Origin: Alcanivorax profundi
Lineage (GTDB): Bacteria > Pseudomonadota > Gammaproteobacteria > Pseudomonadales > Alcanivoracaceae
NCBI RefSeq assembly: GCF_003597125.1
Contig: NZ_QYYA01000003.1
Span: 126,603-190,602, forward strand
Direction of reading: 5' to 3'
Length of the DNA stretch: 64,000 bases
The position numbers and the translations under genes are program-made. Under the pieces are notes generated by a model. The model was given only the letters and a program-made list of their open reading frames with translations, ran no database searches and was not told the origin of the DNA. How positions within the stretch are numbered: position 1 is the first letter of the stretch; every line of letters begins with the position of its first letter. Positions 46,259 to 54,209 of this stretch are shown here, piece by piece.

Positions 46259-46334
46259 GTGCAACCCTCTTAACAAGTCTTAATTGTTCAAGTGTGCGCT
46301 AGTGGCGCACCGCCTATCAGGCTCGCATAAGCTA

Positions 46335-46352
46335 TTGCAGAGAGCGTGCCAG
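46335..46352 (-). promoter_or_regulatory. Sigma-54 promoter of the TorF porin gene
   Basis: CTGGCACGCTCTCTGCAA on the leftward strand: the -24 block TGGCACG is perfect, and GG and GC are separated by exactly 10 bases as sigma-54 requires. Predicted transcription starts about 46325, giving a leader of roughly 65 bases. Confidence 0.75.
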
Positions 46353-46433
46353 TTTTTGTTTTCTTTTTTAAAACAGAGGGTTGCTGTTTTTTTGGGGAGA
46401 AGGAAGGGATGTAAAGAGGCTGCAATAGAGGTA

Positions 46434-46463
46434 TTGGTGCACCGTTATTGTGCGGTGCACCAA
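46434..46463. promoter_or_regulatory. NtrC-like enhancer site
   Basis: Perfect 11-bp inverted repeat TTGGTGCACCG-N8-CGGTGCACCAA. It contains GCAC-N7-GTGC (46439-46453), the enteric NtrC consensus pattern. Its centre is about 120 bases upstream of the predicted sigma-54 start, a normal enhancer distance. Confidence 0.65.
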
Positions 46464-46476
46464 GTTGGTATGTTGC

Positions 46477-46950
46477 TTATGGGCATTCCCAGTCAACCCG
46501 GACGGCATCGGCCGACTGGCCCTGGCTATCGGTAATGGACAGTCCGCACTGTGCCTGACTGTAATTGAACACTGCTTGATAGTGCTCGCCAGCAACGGCC
46601 TCGAATTGCAGTGCGACCCGGCAGCGGTCGCGCTGGGTGCTGTTGGGATGCTTCTGGTTGTAGATGATACCGACCCGAGTCTGGCTGGAAGGGGCCAGAG
46701 TGGTGGTCACTTCCGTGCTCTTTTTCATGGTCTCAAGCAAGTCGTTGAGCGCGTCTCCGCCCATGGGTTTCTGGGCGATAGAGTACTCGGTGGACTGGAA
46801 GCCCTTGCCCGGGACACAGATAGCCGGTTGGGCCGCGGTATCGTTACTGGTAAAGGTGATCTGGGCTGTGTCGTCACCGTAGGGGGCCTGATAACCAAAG
46901 TTCTGGCAGCCTGCAAGGACCAGCACCAGAGCCGGAGCGAATCGTTTCAT
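46477..46950 (-). CDS. Small lipoprotein of unknown function
   Basis: A 157-residue lipoprotein. Signal peptide with lipobox VLAGC near residue 15 from the ATG at 46950; an upstream start ten codons earlier is less likely. The mature part has several cysteines (for example ICVPG, DRCRVAL, AQCGLS and the final WECP) that may form disulfides. No domain recognised. The TorF enhancer lies just beyond its stop codon. Confidence 0.7.
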   Translation of the reverse strand: MKRFAPALVLVLAGCQNFGYQAPYGDDTAQITFTSNDTAAQPAICVPGKGFQSTEYSIAQKPMGGDALNDLLETMKKSTEVTTTLAPSSQTRVGIIYNQKHPNSTQRDRCRVALQFEAVAGEHYQAVFNYSQAQCGLSITDSQGQSADAVRVDWECP

Positions 46951-47055
46951 ACCTAAATTTCCTGAATCGGGTTTGGGCAAGTGTAAGCCAGTGAGCCGAA
47001 TGACCCAACTGTGTGCACCGAATTAATGCAAATGCAGGGCCAGCTTCACGAAGCC

Positions 47056-48102
47056 TCATGCCTGGTGATGGAACCAGTGCTGTATCGCCTGATGTGCCAG
47101 CGTTTTGCGTTCACTTGCTGAGGGGAGCCAGTTGCCAGCATTGGCTGTCATGGCGGTGAGGAACTCAAACAACGGCAGGTGTTGGCGTAGTACCCGATGA
47201 TGACGGTGGGAGATCACCGGGTTGAAGTAGCCAAAGAAATCGAGCATTTGCCGGGGATTCTTGCGCACCCAAAGCCAGGAGCCCATTTCCAGCGTAAAGG
47301 GCAGAAAGGTATGCGCTGGTGCTTTCTCTTGAGCGTCATCGTAGAGGTAGTCCCACAGGTCGCCATGGGTGGTGTAGTTAACAGACTGAGGTTCAATCAG
47401 GTAGGGGTGATGATGAGGGTAGGTGCCCTCCAGGGTTTGTTTAAGCCGGTAGACCTCGCCGATGTGTGGAATGGGCCTGTGGCTACGGGCATAGCAGCAC
47501 CATATTCTGTCCCGGCGCCCAAAGCCGCTGTGGCAATCAATGCTCATGGAGAAAGGCGCGGGAAACAACTTTTCCTGCACTACCCTGGCTACAGCCTGGG
47601 CTTCTGGTTCCATGGGATCGCCACTCTTGCCTCTGTACCAGGGAAGATGGCGGGAAATGCGATGCCCACCTACCAGAAACGGTACCTTGCCCATGGCATC
47701 CACCGGGGCGTTGCGCATCAGATCAACCCCATTGGGATTGCTGCGGGTGCGGTTCCAGATACCCCCGGGGTTGATCATTGGCATGAATACCAGCCGCACC
47801 TGCTCAAGTCGCCGATGGAGCTGATCATCCCACTGCAAGCGATGGATAAGGCTGTGCAGCCAGGACATCAGAACCTGGCTGCCAATCCGTTCGACGCCGT
47901 GAACGCCACCGAAAAAACCAATCACCGGAGCCCGGGGAGCGGTGGAACCCATCTCGATAACCTTGATGGGCAGGCTGATCTTTCCCATGGGTACGTCATG
48001 AACGGTACTGACCCGCAAATGCCGTTTGCCATGCCGGATCAGGGATTCCAGCTCGAGCAGTTCCGGCAGATGGCGTTGCAGCAGGTAGAGTCGTTCTTCC
48101 AT
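47056..48102 (-). CDS. M14-family zinc carboxypeptidase-like protein
   Basis: A 348-residue soluble protein with M14 metallocarboxypeptidase features. Zinc ligands are His68 and Glu71 in GGVHGVERIG and a second histidine in SIDCHSGFG. NPGGIWNRTRSNPNGVDLMRN gives the substrate-binding Asn-Arg, and a late glutamate in FTLEMGSW is a candidate catalytic residue. No signal peptide, so cytoplasmic. Possible substrates are peptides, including cell-wall peptides, or N-acyl amino acids (succinylglutamate desuccinylase is a cousin). Confidence 0.85.
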   Translation of the reverse strand: MEERLYLLQRHLPELLELESLIRHGKRHLRVSTVHDVPMGKISLPIKVIEMGSTAPRAPVIGFFGGVHGVERIGSQVLMSWLHSLIHRLQWDDQLHRRLEQVRLVFMPMINPGGIWNRTRSNPNGVDLMRNAPVDAMGKVPFLVGGHRISRHLPWYRGKSGDPMEPEAQAVARVVQEKLFPAPFSMSIDCHSGFGRRDRIWCCYARSHRPIPHIGEVYRLKQTLEGTYPHHHPYLIEPQSVNYTTHGDLWDYLYDDAQEKAPAHTFLPFTLEMGSWLWVRKNPRQMLDFFGYFNPVISHRHHRVLRQHLPLFEFLTAMTANAGNWLPSASERKTLAHQAIQHWFHHQA

Positions 48103-48640
48103 AGGCGGGGTGGGCTGGAGCGAAAAGTGTCGAAAAGGTTACCGCAAGGAGGTAACAGAAATGTGACGATGGCGGCACGCTACGAGCTTAAGCTCGGTTG
48201 GAATGGAAAACGCAAAATCGTTCAGGGGTTTTTTAGAAGAACGGAAATGCCTTCGTTATCGTTGAGTTCTGCGCCTAAAACTAACCCGAGCACTCCGCAG
48301 GAGAGTCGTGCAGCGGGATAACGCACGCAGGGCGGTCCCGAAGGGCGTTACGAAGCGAATAACTATGCTTGCATAGCGAGCCGAGGCCAGGCGAGGGATG
48401 AGTTTCGAGAGGCAAAACCGGTAGTCATCTTTTAGTGGTTCGCAGCTCGTTACTCGAAACTCCCTTCTGACACCTTTGCCTCGCTGTCACCTGGAGGGTT
48501 TGCAGGCAGGCTCCTAAAGCTGGATGCAGAGAAAACGGGAAGCGCCTTCACCAAACCGTGACCATCCTGTCAGCGATCTGTCATTCGGCAGGCATAGCGT
48601 GCTCTCAACGGGAACGATCAGAAACCTGGGAACGTCTGCG
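48103..48640. other. 538-base intergenic region with inverted repeats
   Basis: No gene is supported here. It holds CTATGC-TT-GCATAG (48363-48376) and an inverted pair GAGTTTCGAG (48400-48409) and CTCGAAACTC (48453-48462). The latter is near GCTCGTTACTCGAAACTC, a wording that suggests a dispersed intergenic repeat. Promoters for the divergent M14 and YiiX-like genes must lie here, but none is clear. Confidence 0.4.
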
Positions 48641-49351
48641 ATGGCATCCACTCTGGATTCTGCTTTTACCTTACGGACCGGCGATATACTGCTGTTCTCC
48701 GGACGCGGGGTGACCAGTGAGGTTATTCGGTTGTTTACCCGAAGCCCCTGGAGCCACATTGGCATGGTGGTGCGACTGCCGGAATGCAGCGAACCTCTGG
48801 TGCTGGAGTCCACCACGTTGGGGGAGTCGGTAGATATTCGACTGGGGAAACCTGTCGCGGGGGTGTCACTGGTATTCCTTTCCAGCAAGTTGGCGGATTA
48901 TCCCGGATCCGTTGCCGTGCGCCGTCGCCTTGGGCCTGATCTTTCTGACCGTCAGGACAGGCTGCTGCAGCGTTTGGTCAGGCGATTGCTGCATCGTCCT
49001 TACAAGAATTACCTGCTCTGTAATGCCATTGATGTTTTGACCGCCTTCCAGCGGAAGCCGGACCGGCGCGGTTGGTTCTGCTCAGAGCTGGTTGCCGAGC
49101 TCTATCGCCGCGTGGGTTGGTTGCCGCCTGATACACGCGCCAGCACGTTGGTGCCTGGCCATTTCGGATCTCGTCACATGCGATTGCAAAACGGCAAGCT
49201 TGAGCCGCCACTGTGGCTCAAGCAGGGACCGGGTTGTGAACGAATTCAGGTTAGAGCCAGCGTCGAGTGCGGTTACGGTACTGTTGCCAGGCCTCACCAA
49301 ACTGCTGTTCATGAAACGCTTCTTCTGCGGCAATCACGTGTGAATGTATGA
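48641..49351 (+). CDS. YiiX-like permuted papain-fold protein
   Basis: A 236-residue protein of the YiiX/YebB NlpC/P60-like superfamily with a circularly permuted papain fold. The order His first (His39 in SPWSHIGMV) and Cys later (Cys147 in WFCSELVAELY) is diagnostic. Substrates in this group are thought to be amides or lipidated groups. The ATG at 48641 follows GGGAACG; the frame extends upstream without support. The last about 100 bases overlap the convergent ICMT-family gene. Confidence 0.8.
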   Translation: MASTLDSAFTLRTGDILLFSGRGVTSEVIRLFTRSPWSHIGMVVRLPECSEPLVLESTTLGESVDIRLGKPVAGVSLVFLSSKLADYPGSVAVRRRLGPDLSDRQDRLLQRLVRRLLHRPYKNYLLCNAIDVLTAFQRKPDRRGWFCSELVAELYRRVGWLPPDTRASTLVPGHFGSRHMRLQNGKLEPPLWLKQGPGCERIQVRASVECGYGTVARPHQTAVHETLLLRQSRVNV

Positions 49352-49712
49352 CCCAAAGCACCGGGAGCTGCATCAAAAGCATGCCTGTACTGTGTTGGCT
49401 GAGCGCGGCGGCGATGGCCAGCAGGCTGAAGCCAAGATAGATCGGGTTACGGCTCATTGCGAAAACGCCCGTTGTCAGCAGTGTGCTTGCCGCGCGGTGA
49501 GGCATGAGGGTTGTCCTCGCCCGTCGTAACTGGAGGGCTGCGAGTACTACCAGTAACAGCCCGAATACAGCAAGCAGGCTGGTCAGCCATACGCTGCCGG
49601 GGAATTGGACAGCCGGGAAATGAATTGCCCTGTCGATGCCATAGCCCATTAACAGGCCGCCGAGATACAGCGCTGGCGGGGGCATCATTACCTGAGGGTG
49701 ATCCAGAGACAT
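49251..49712 (-). CDS. Isoprenylcysteine carboxyl methyltransferase-family membrane protein
   Basis: A 153-residue integral membrane protein with about four helices. It carries the ICMT/PEMT-like signature: TTGVFAMSRNPIYLG followed by AAEEAFHEQQFGEAWQQYRNRTRRWL. Bacterial members methylate unknown lipids or small molecules. Its 3' end overlaps the YiiX-like gene by 101 bases tail to tail. Confidence 0.85.
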   Translation of the reverse strand: MSLDHPQVMMPPPALYLGGLLMGYGIDRAIHFPAVQFPGSVWLTSLLAVFGLLLVVLAALQLRRARTTLMPHRAASTLLTTGVFAMSRNPIYLGFSLLAIAAALSQHSTGMLLMQLPVLWVIHSHVIAAEEAFHEQQFGEAWQQYRNRTRRWL

Positions 49713-49872
49713 AAGATTGATTTACCGTTTATGCGATGTTTGATGTTCACCAGTTTAGCGGACAGATGAAATGGACAGAACGGAAAAAGAAAAGGCAAAA
49801 GTTTTCAAGGAGGGCTATTGATCCCTTTCGAAAAGCTGGGTTATGGTAATTCCATTCCCGCCTCTGCGGGAG

Positions 49873-49900
49873 TGATCGCGATCAAAAGCTGTTAACAGCT
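49873..49900. promoter_or_regulatory. Two tandem palindromes upstream of the PIN-PhoH gene
   Basis: TGATCGCGATCA (49873-49884) and AGCTGTTAACAGCT (49887-49900) are perfect palindromes two bases apart, about 140 bases before the ATG at 50038 in the 325-base gap. They look like operator sites. A weak TTGATC/TATGGT promoter (49818-49847) lies just upstream; nothing else is evident in the gap. Confidence 0.4.
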
Positions 49901-50037
49901 GAATGCAACTGAACCGCCAAAAGGCTTAAAACCAGGGCGGCAGGGGGCAGGCGTCACTCTCGCAATTTCAGACCTGACGCTCACCGAATGCCGCCAAACC
50001 AACGCAACCGTACCGTTTAACGGCACAGGGGATACGC

Positions 50038-51504
50038 ATGGAAGAGCGCGCGGCCAGACTCCACACCCTTTCCACCAGCCACTACGCGAGCGCCAGCCAG
50101 AACGACAGCACCATCGAGCAAGAACAGAAAAAAACCTACGTCATCGATACCAACGTCCTGATCCACGACCCCAACTCCCTGTTGAACTTTGAAGAGCACC
50201 GCGTGGTGATCCCCATGACGGTGCTGGAAGAACTGGATAAGCTGAAAAGCGGTAAGTCGCATACCGCCGCCGATTGCCGGGCGGCTATTCGCCAAATCGA
50301 CAAGGTGCTCGGTCACGCTACGCCGGAACAGGTGGAGGCCGGGATTCCCATTCCGCGCGGCCCGGATAACTCAACCCAGGGCACCCTCACGGTACTCATG
50401 TCGAGCCTGGAGGACATCAAGGCCCCCCTGCCGGATCATCTGAACGATAACCGCATCATCAACGATGTGGTCGCCATGAAGGCCCAGGCCCCGGATGAAC
50501 GCTTTATCCTGGTGACCAAGGACATCAACATGCGCCTCAAGGCGAGGGCCTGTGGAATCGAGTCCGAGGACTACCACAACGATCAGCTGGTCACGGATAT
50601 CAAGCAACTGACCCGGGGCTATTTTGAGGTGCCCGGCTCGTTCTGGGACCAGGTGACCCAGGTGGAAACCGAGCAGGACGGACCGGATACCCTGCATTAT
50701 CTCTCCCACGGCTTGCTGGTGAGCGAGATTCTGGGGGAAGAGGTCTATCCCAACCAGTACATCATTGATGAGCAAGGCTTTGTCGGCCGGGTCATGCATA
50801 TCGAAAACGGGGTGGTGACCCTGAAGCATTACAAGGCAGACAGCATGCTGGAGCAGGAGGCATGGGGACTGAAGCCCATGAACATCCAGCAAGCCATTGC
50901 GCTGCAATTATTGCTCGACCCGGATGTGCATCTGGTCAATCTGACGGGGGCGGCGGGCTCGGGGAAAACGATTCTGGCGCTGGCAGCGGCCATTGAAATG
51001 ACGGTGGAGCAAAAGCGCTTCAACAAGATTATCGCCACCCGCTCCACACCACCGTTGGCTGAAGATCATGGTTTTCTGCCAGGCACCGAAGAAGAGAAGA
51101 TGGATCCCTGGCTGGGGGCGATCAACGATAACATCGAAGCCCTGCACCTGAACGATGAGAATCCCACGGGCAGCATTCAGTACGTCAAAGAGCGCGCCAA
51201 TATCCAGTTCAAGGCGATGAATTACATCCGTGGCCGAAGCTTTCAGAAGTCCCTGATCCTGATCGACGAAAGCCAGAACCTGACCCCCCATCAGATGAAA
51301 GCCATCATCACCCGGGCAGGCGAAGGATCCAAAGTGGTGTGCCTGGGCAACCTGGCCCAGATCGACACCCCTTACCTCTCGCCCACCAGCTCCGGACTTA
51401 CCTACATGACCGAACGCTTCAAGCGTTTTGTCCATGGCGGGTCGGTGCAGTTGAATGGCGTGCCGAGATCGTTGTTGGCGGAATATGCGGAGTCGTTCCT
51501 CTAG
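50038..51504 (+). CDS. PIN domain-PhoH family ATPase (PhoH2 type)
   Basis: A 488-residue fusion. The N-terminal PIN ribonuclease domain (about 33-160) has acidic residues at Asp37 (YVIDTNVLIHD) and EELDKLK. A PhoH-type P-loop ATPase occupies about 270-488, with Walker A GAAGSGKT at 304-311 and Walker B LILIDESQN. PhoH2 proteins act as ATP-dependent RNA helicase/ribonucleases. AGGGGA precedes the ATG. The stop codon overlaps the left arm of repeat element B. It is the second PhoH protein in this window. Confidence 0.94.
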   Translation: MEERAARLHTLSTSHYASASQNDSTIEQEQKKTYVIDTNVLIHDPNSLLNFEEHRVVIPMTVLEELDKLKSGKSHTAADCRAAIRQIDKVLGHATPEQVEAGIPIPRGPDNSTQGTLTVLMSSLEDIKAPLPDHLNDNRIINDVVAMKAQAPDERFILVTKDINMRLKARACGIESEDYHNDQLVTDIKQLTRGYFEVPGSFWDQVTQVETEQDGPDTLHYLSHGLLVSEILGEEVYPNQYIIDEQGFVGRVMHIENGVVTLKHYKADSMLEQEAWGLKPMNIQQAIALQLLLDPDVHLVNLTGAAGSGKTILALAAAIEMTVEQKRFNKIIATRSTPPLAEDHGFLPGTEEEKMDPWLGAINDNIEALHLNDENPTGSIQYVKERANIQFKAMNYIRGRSFQKSLILIDESQNLTPHQMKAIITRAGEGSKVVCLGNLAQIDTPYLSPTSSGLTYMTERFKRFVHGGSVQLNGVPRSLLAEYAESFL

Positions 51505-51669
51505 TTAACAGTTAATAGTGAACAGTTAACAGCGAAATACTCGCGGTAAATTTTTTCTTTTCACCAATGAAAGAGGCCGCGCCCAGACCTTGGGCGCGGC
51601 CTCTGTACTCTCAGCGCACAGCAATGCCAATGCGCGTCGCTGTTAACTGTTCACTATTAACTGTTAACT
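51503..51669. repeat. Heptad-repeat inverted element around a terminator (copy B)
   Basis: Perfect 32-bp inverted arms at 51503-51534 and 51638-51669, made of four 7-bp units (GTTAACA, GTTAATA, GTGAACA, GTTAACA) plus GCG, enclosing a terminator. The left arm overlaps the PIN-PhoH stop codon and the right arm encodes the last codons and stop of the convergent gene. Same design as copy A at 18330-18480. Confidence 0.85.
51572..51604. terminator. Bidirectional terminator inside repeat element B
   Basis: Perfect 14-bp stem AGAGGCCGCGCCCA/TGGGCGCGGCCTCT with a GACCT loop; TTTC runs lie on the leftward side. It serves both convergent genes. Confidence 0.8.
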
Positions 51670-52667
51670 GTCTCAACAACTTTTTTGCACGCCTCCGACC
51701 CATAAAAATCCTCCACCACCCATTCCACGAACGGCTCCAGAACGCCTTGTTCTACCAATAAAGAGGCACCTTTGGCGAGCGCGGGTGTGGTGATGGCGTG
51801 GACCCGTTGTTCACTGATCTGCATGTTTTCCAGCAGGGTCTTGAGGGGCAGCTGGCTCAGAGAATCCACGGCGGCCCGAATACCGACACCGACCAGGCGA
51901 CGGGTGTAATCCAGCCGGGCGCTTTCGTCACCGATGAGGCAGCCTTGCTCAATGACGTCGCCAATGGTGGCCTTGGGAACCAGGGCCAGGTAGTCAGCGG
52001 GCTTTAGTGGGGCGACCCGACGGTAACCGTCTCGGGCAAGTTGTTCGATGCGCTCGTTGGTGAGTTGTTTATTCAGCCACTGCTCGCCGGTTTTCAGGGT
52101 GACGCGAATATTTTTTTGAAGATAGGTACGGATGGATTCTTCCATGCCGCCCATAGCCTTGCCGACCACACTCTTGCGGCCCATCTTCATCACACTGCTG
52201 ACGCCTGGCAGCTTGGCCAGGGCATTTTCTTCCAGTAGAAAGTTCTTGATGCCGGTGTACAGCATCTCGCTCACCATCTCACTGACCAGAGGATGGTTCA
52301 TTGCGGCATGTACGGCTTTTTCTCGCAAGGTTTGCAGTTGCAGAGCCTGTTCGAGAATGGCTTCAAAGTGTTCTTCGCGCAGCAGCTCGCCCAGGGTGGC
52401 ATCATCGCGTTCGGCAGCGTCCCAGACGGCCAGGGTGACATCGGTGACGACTTGCTGAAGTCCCTGGGCGCTCAGGGCGTCTTGCAGCCAGGCATCCACC
52501 ACCTGGCAGAGGCTGTCGGCGTCAACCAGCTTTCCCAGCGGCACATCGGTAAGCAGGGCGCTGGCTTGGCTCATCATCGCCTGCCAGTGTTCGGGAGCCT
52601 GCAGTTGTTGGGTCAGGTGAGTCTTGTGGGCGTCACGCAATGCGTTGATCAGAGAGCTTGAAGCCAT
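51657..52667 (-). CDS. Conserved-looking cytoplasmic protein of unknown function
   Basis: A 336-residue, mostly helical protein with no signal peptide or transmembrane helix. No domain recognised. Notable stretches are GVSSVMKMGRKSVVGKAMGGMEE (glycine-rich, amphipathic) and ARDGYRRVAPLKPADYL. The last codons (VNS-stop) come from repeat element B, so this element has shaped the C-terminus. It has its own start with a clear ATG; an operon partner is absent. Confidence 0.75.
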   Translation of the reverse strand: MASSSLINALRDAHKTHLTQQLQAPEHWQAMMSQASALLTDVPLGKLVDADSLCQVVDAWLQDALSAQGLQQVVTDVTLAVWDAAERDDATLGELLREEHFEAILEQALQLQTLREKAVHAAMNHPLVSEMVSEMLYTGIKNFLLEENALAKLPGVSSVMKMGRKSVVGKAMGGMEESIRTYLQKNIRVTLKTGEQWLNKQLTNERIEQLARDGYRRVAPLKPADYLALVPKATIGDVIEQGCLIGDESARLDYTRRLVGVGIRAAVDSLSQLPLKTLLENMQISEQRVHAITTPALAKGASLLVEQGVLEPFVEWVVEDFYGSEACKKVVETVNS

Positions 52668-53112
52668 GATGAATATCTCTTTGTTATTGGTGTGCGGCCT
52701 GCGAGTCAGCGTGGGGCGCAGGGTGGTCGCAATGATGGCTTCCTATACTGCGCTATCACGCTGGATGTGTATGTAACTGGGTTGACGTGAAATCAGGGCG
52801 CTAGTGCGAATGTGTCAGATTGGGTGATTTTCGTTCAAGAACCGTTGATCCTCCATTCGCTTCATTTTGTCGATACGCATAAGCATGCATTGGTTTTCTC
52901 TGCCTATTCTGGGGACGTCCCCGTTGGCTTGCAGACCAGTTACGTCCAGCAGTGGTTGCGGCACCGGGGGCAGGGGATTGCGGCTGTTTTCGCTTGCCAT
53001 ATTGACGTAGCGCAATGCCCATTGGCTGCTTGTGGCGTTCAATGATGTCCAGCCTCAGTGAGAGTGGGATGCAGGCGCCACAGCAGAATAGTGCTAACGA
53101 AAGGGGAAAAAT
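52668..53112. other. 445-base intergenic region
   Basis: Contains promoters for the divergent genes on each side, but no strong elements are evident. A 75-residue leftward frame (52815-53042, TTG start) and a 77-residue rightward one are open, yet neither has a ribosome-binding site or recognisable protein features. AAAGGGG before 53113 is the ompW ribosome-binding site. Confidence 0.4.
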
Positions 53113-53796
53113 ATGAAGCTGCGAGGACAGGGAAAAAACGCGATGGCTCTGGTCGCCTTGATGGCGGCAGGACCCGCATTGGCTCATGAAGCAGGGGATT
53201 TCATTGTACGTTTTGGGGCAATTCAGGTTGATCCCGATGTCAGTAGTGAGACGTTCGATTCTGCCTTGCCCGTCGTGGGCGGGTTGGGCGTGGACGTGGA
53301 CGACGATACCCAGTTGGGGCTGACTTTTGCCTATATGGTGACCGACGCCATTGGGGTAGAGCTGGTAGGTGCGACGCCATTTACCCATGACATTATTCTG
53401 GATACCGGTGGCAGCGGTGTCGTGATTGGTGAAACCAGTCATTTACCTCCGACCTTGCTTGCCCAGTATTACGCGCCGTCGGTTGGCCCGGTAAGGGCGT
53501 ATCTCGGGGCGGGTATCAACTACACGCTCTTTTTTGATGACTCTATTGATGATGCGGTTGTCAGTCCGTTGCTGGGTGGCGCTGATGCCGACGTCAAGCT
53601 CAGTAATTCCGTGGGCTTTGCCTGGGAAGTCGGGGCGGATGTGGCGATCAATGATAACTGGCTGTTCAACGTGAGCGTCTGGAATATCGATATCGATACC
53701 GAGGCCCGGTTGTACGTCAATGATGCCCGGGTAGACAAGATCGATGTGGAAATCGATCCATGGGTGTACATGGTCGGCTTGGGCTACCGCTTCTGA
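53113..53796 (+). CDS. ompW: OmpW family outer-membrane protein
   Basis: A 227-residue protein: signal peptide ending PALAHEAG, then an eight-stranded barrel of the OmpW type (GDFIVRFGAIQVDPD at the start, PPTLLAQYYAP in the middle and a C-terminal WVYMVGLGYRF). OmpW forms a narrow hydrophobic channel; in hydrocarbon degraders relatives are proposed to admit hydrophobic compounds. Monocistronic here. Confidence 0.93.
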   Translation: MKLRGQGKNAMALVALMAAGPALAHEAGDFIVRFGAIQVDPDVSSETFDSALPVVGGLGVDVDDDTQLGLTFAYMVTDAIGVELVGATPFTHDIILDTGGSGVVIGETSHLPPTLLAQYYAPSVGPVRAYLGAGINYTLFFDDSIDDAVVSPLLGGADADVKLSNSVGFAWEVGADVAINDNWLFNVSVWNIDIDTEARLYVNDARVDKIDVEIDPWVYMVGLGYRF

Positions 53797-53891
53797 TTCG
53801 TCACTGTGACAGAGGCAGGGGACTGCCGAGCAGGGTGATCTGGTTTCAGGTCAGATTGCCCTGCAGGCGGGGAGCTTGCCACCCACGTCAA

Positions 53892-54209
53892 TCAGGCGGT
53901 TTCCTCGAGAGTCTCTGGAAATTGCTGGCGAAAGATGTCGTAGCCGCCATCCAGACTCACGGCCTGAAAACCTTGTTCGGCCAGCCAGTCAGCGGCGCCC
54001 TGGCTGCTGTTGCCGTGGTAGCAGTAGATCACCAGGGGACGCTCCCGGCCGGTGTCAGCGAGGAACTGATCCACGTTGGCATTGCTCAGGTGGATAGCCC
54101 CGCGCAGGTGCCCGGCGGCGAAGCTGGCGGGATCGCGGATGTCCACGAACAGGGCGTTGCCGTCATCAAAGCGGGCCTTGCCTTCCGCAGGGCTGATCCG
54201 TTCAGGCAT
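53892..54209 (-). CDS. glpE: Thiosulfate sulfurtransferase GlpE (single-domain rhodanese)
   Basis: A 105-residue rhodanese. The active-site loop CYHGNSSQ (Cys63) is the GlpE type, and the CH2A motif [20 protein letters not shown] is intact. It transfers sulfane sulfur from thiosulfate to thiols such as thioredoxin. Start overlaps the rhlB stop by 8 bases. Confidence 0.93.
   Translation of the reverse strand: MPERISPAEGKARFDDGNALFVDIRDPASFAAGHLRGAIHLSNANVDQFLADTGRERPLVIYCYHGNSSQGAADWLAEQGFQAVSLDGGYDIFRQQFPETLEETA

Noticed and set aside
47197-48321. 374-residue rightward open frame opposite the M14 gene
   Set aside because: The leftward frame carries the zinc motifs; this one is a shadow in GC-rich DNA.
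52815-53042. 75-residue leftward frame upstream of ompW
   Set aside because: TTG start, no ribosome-binding site, no recognisable features; left as unsupported.
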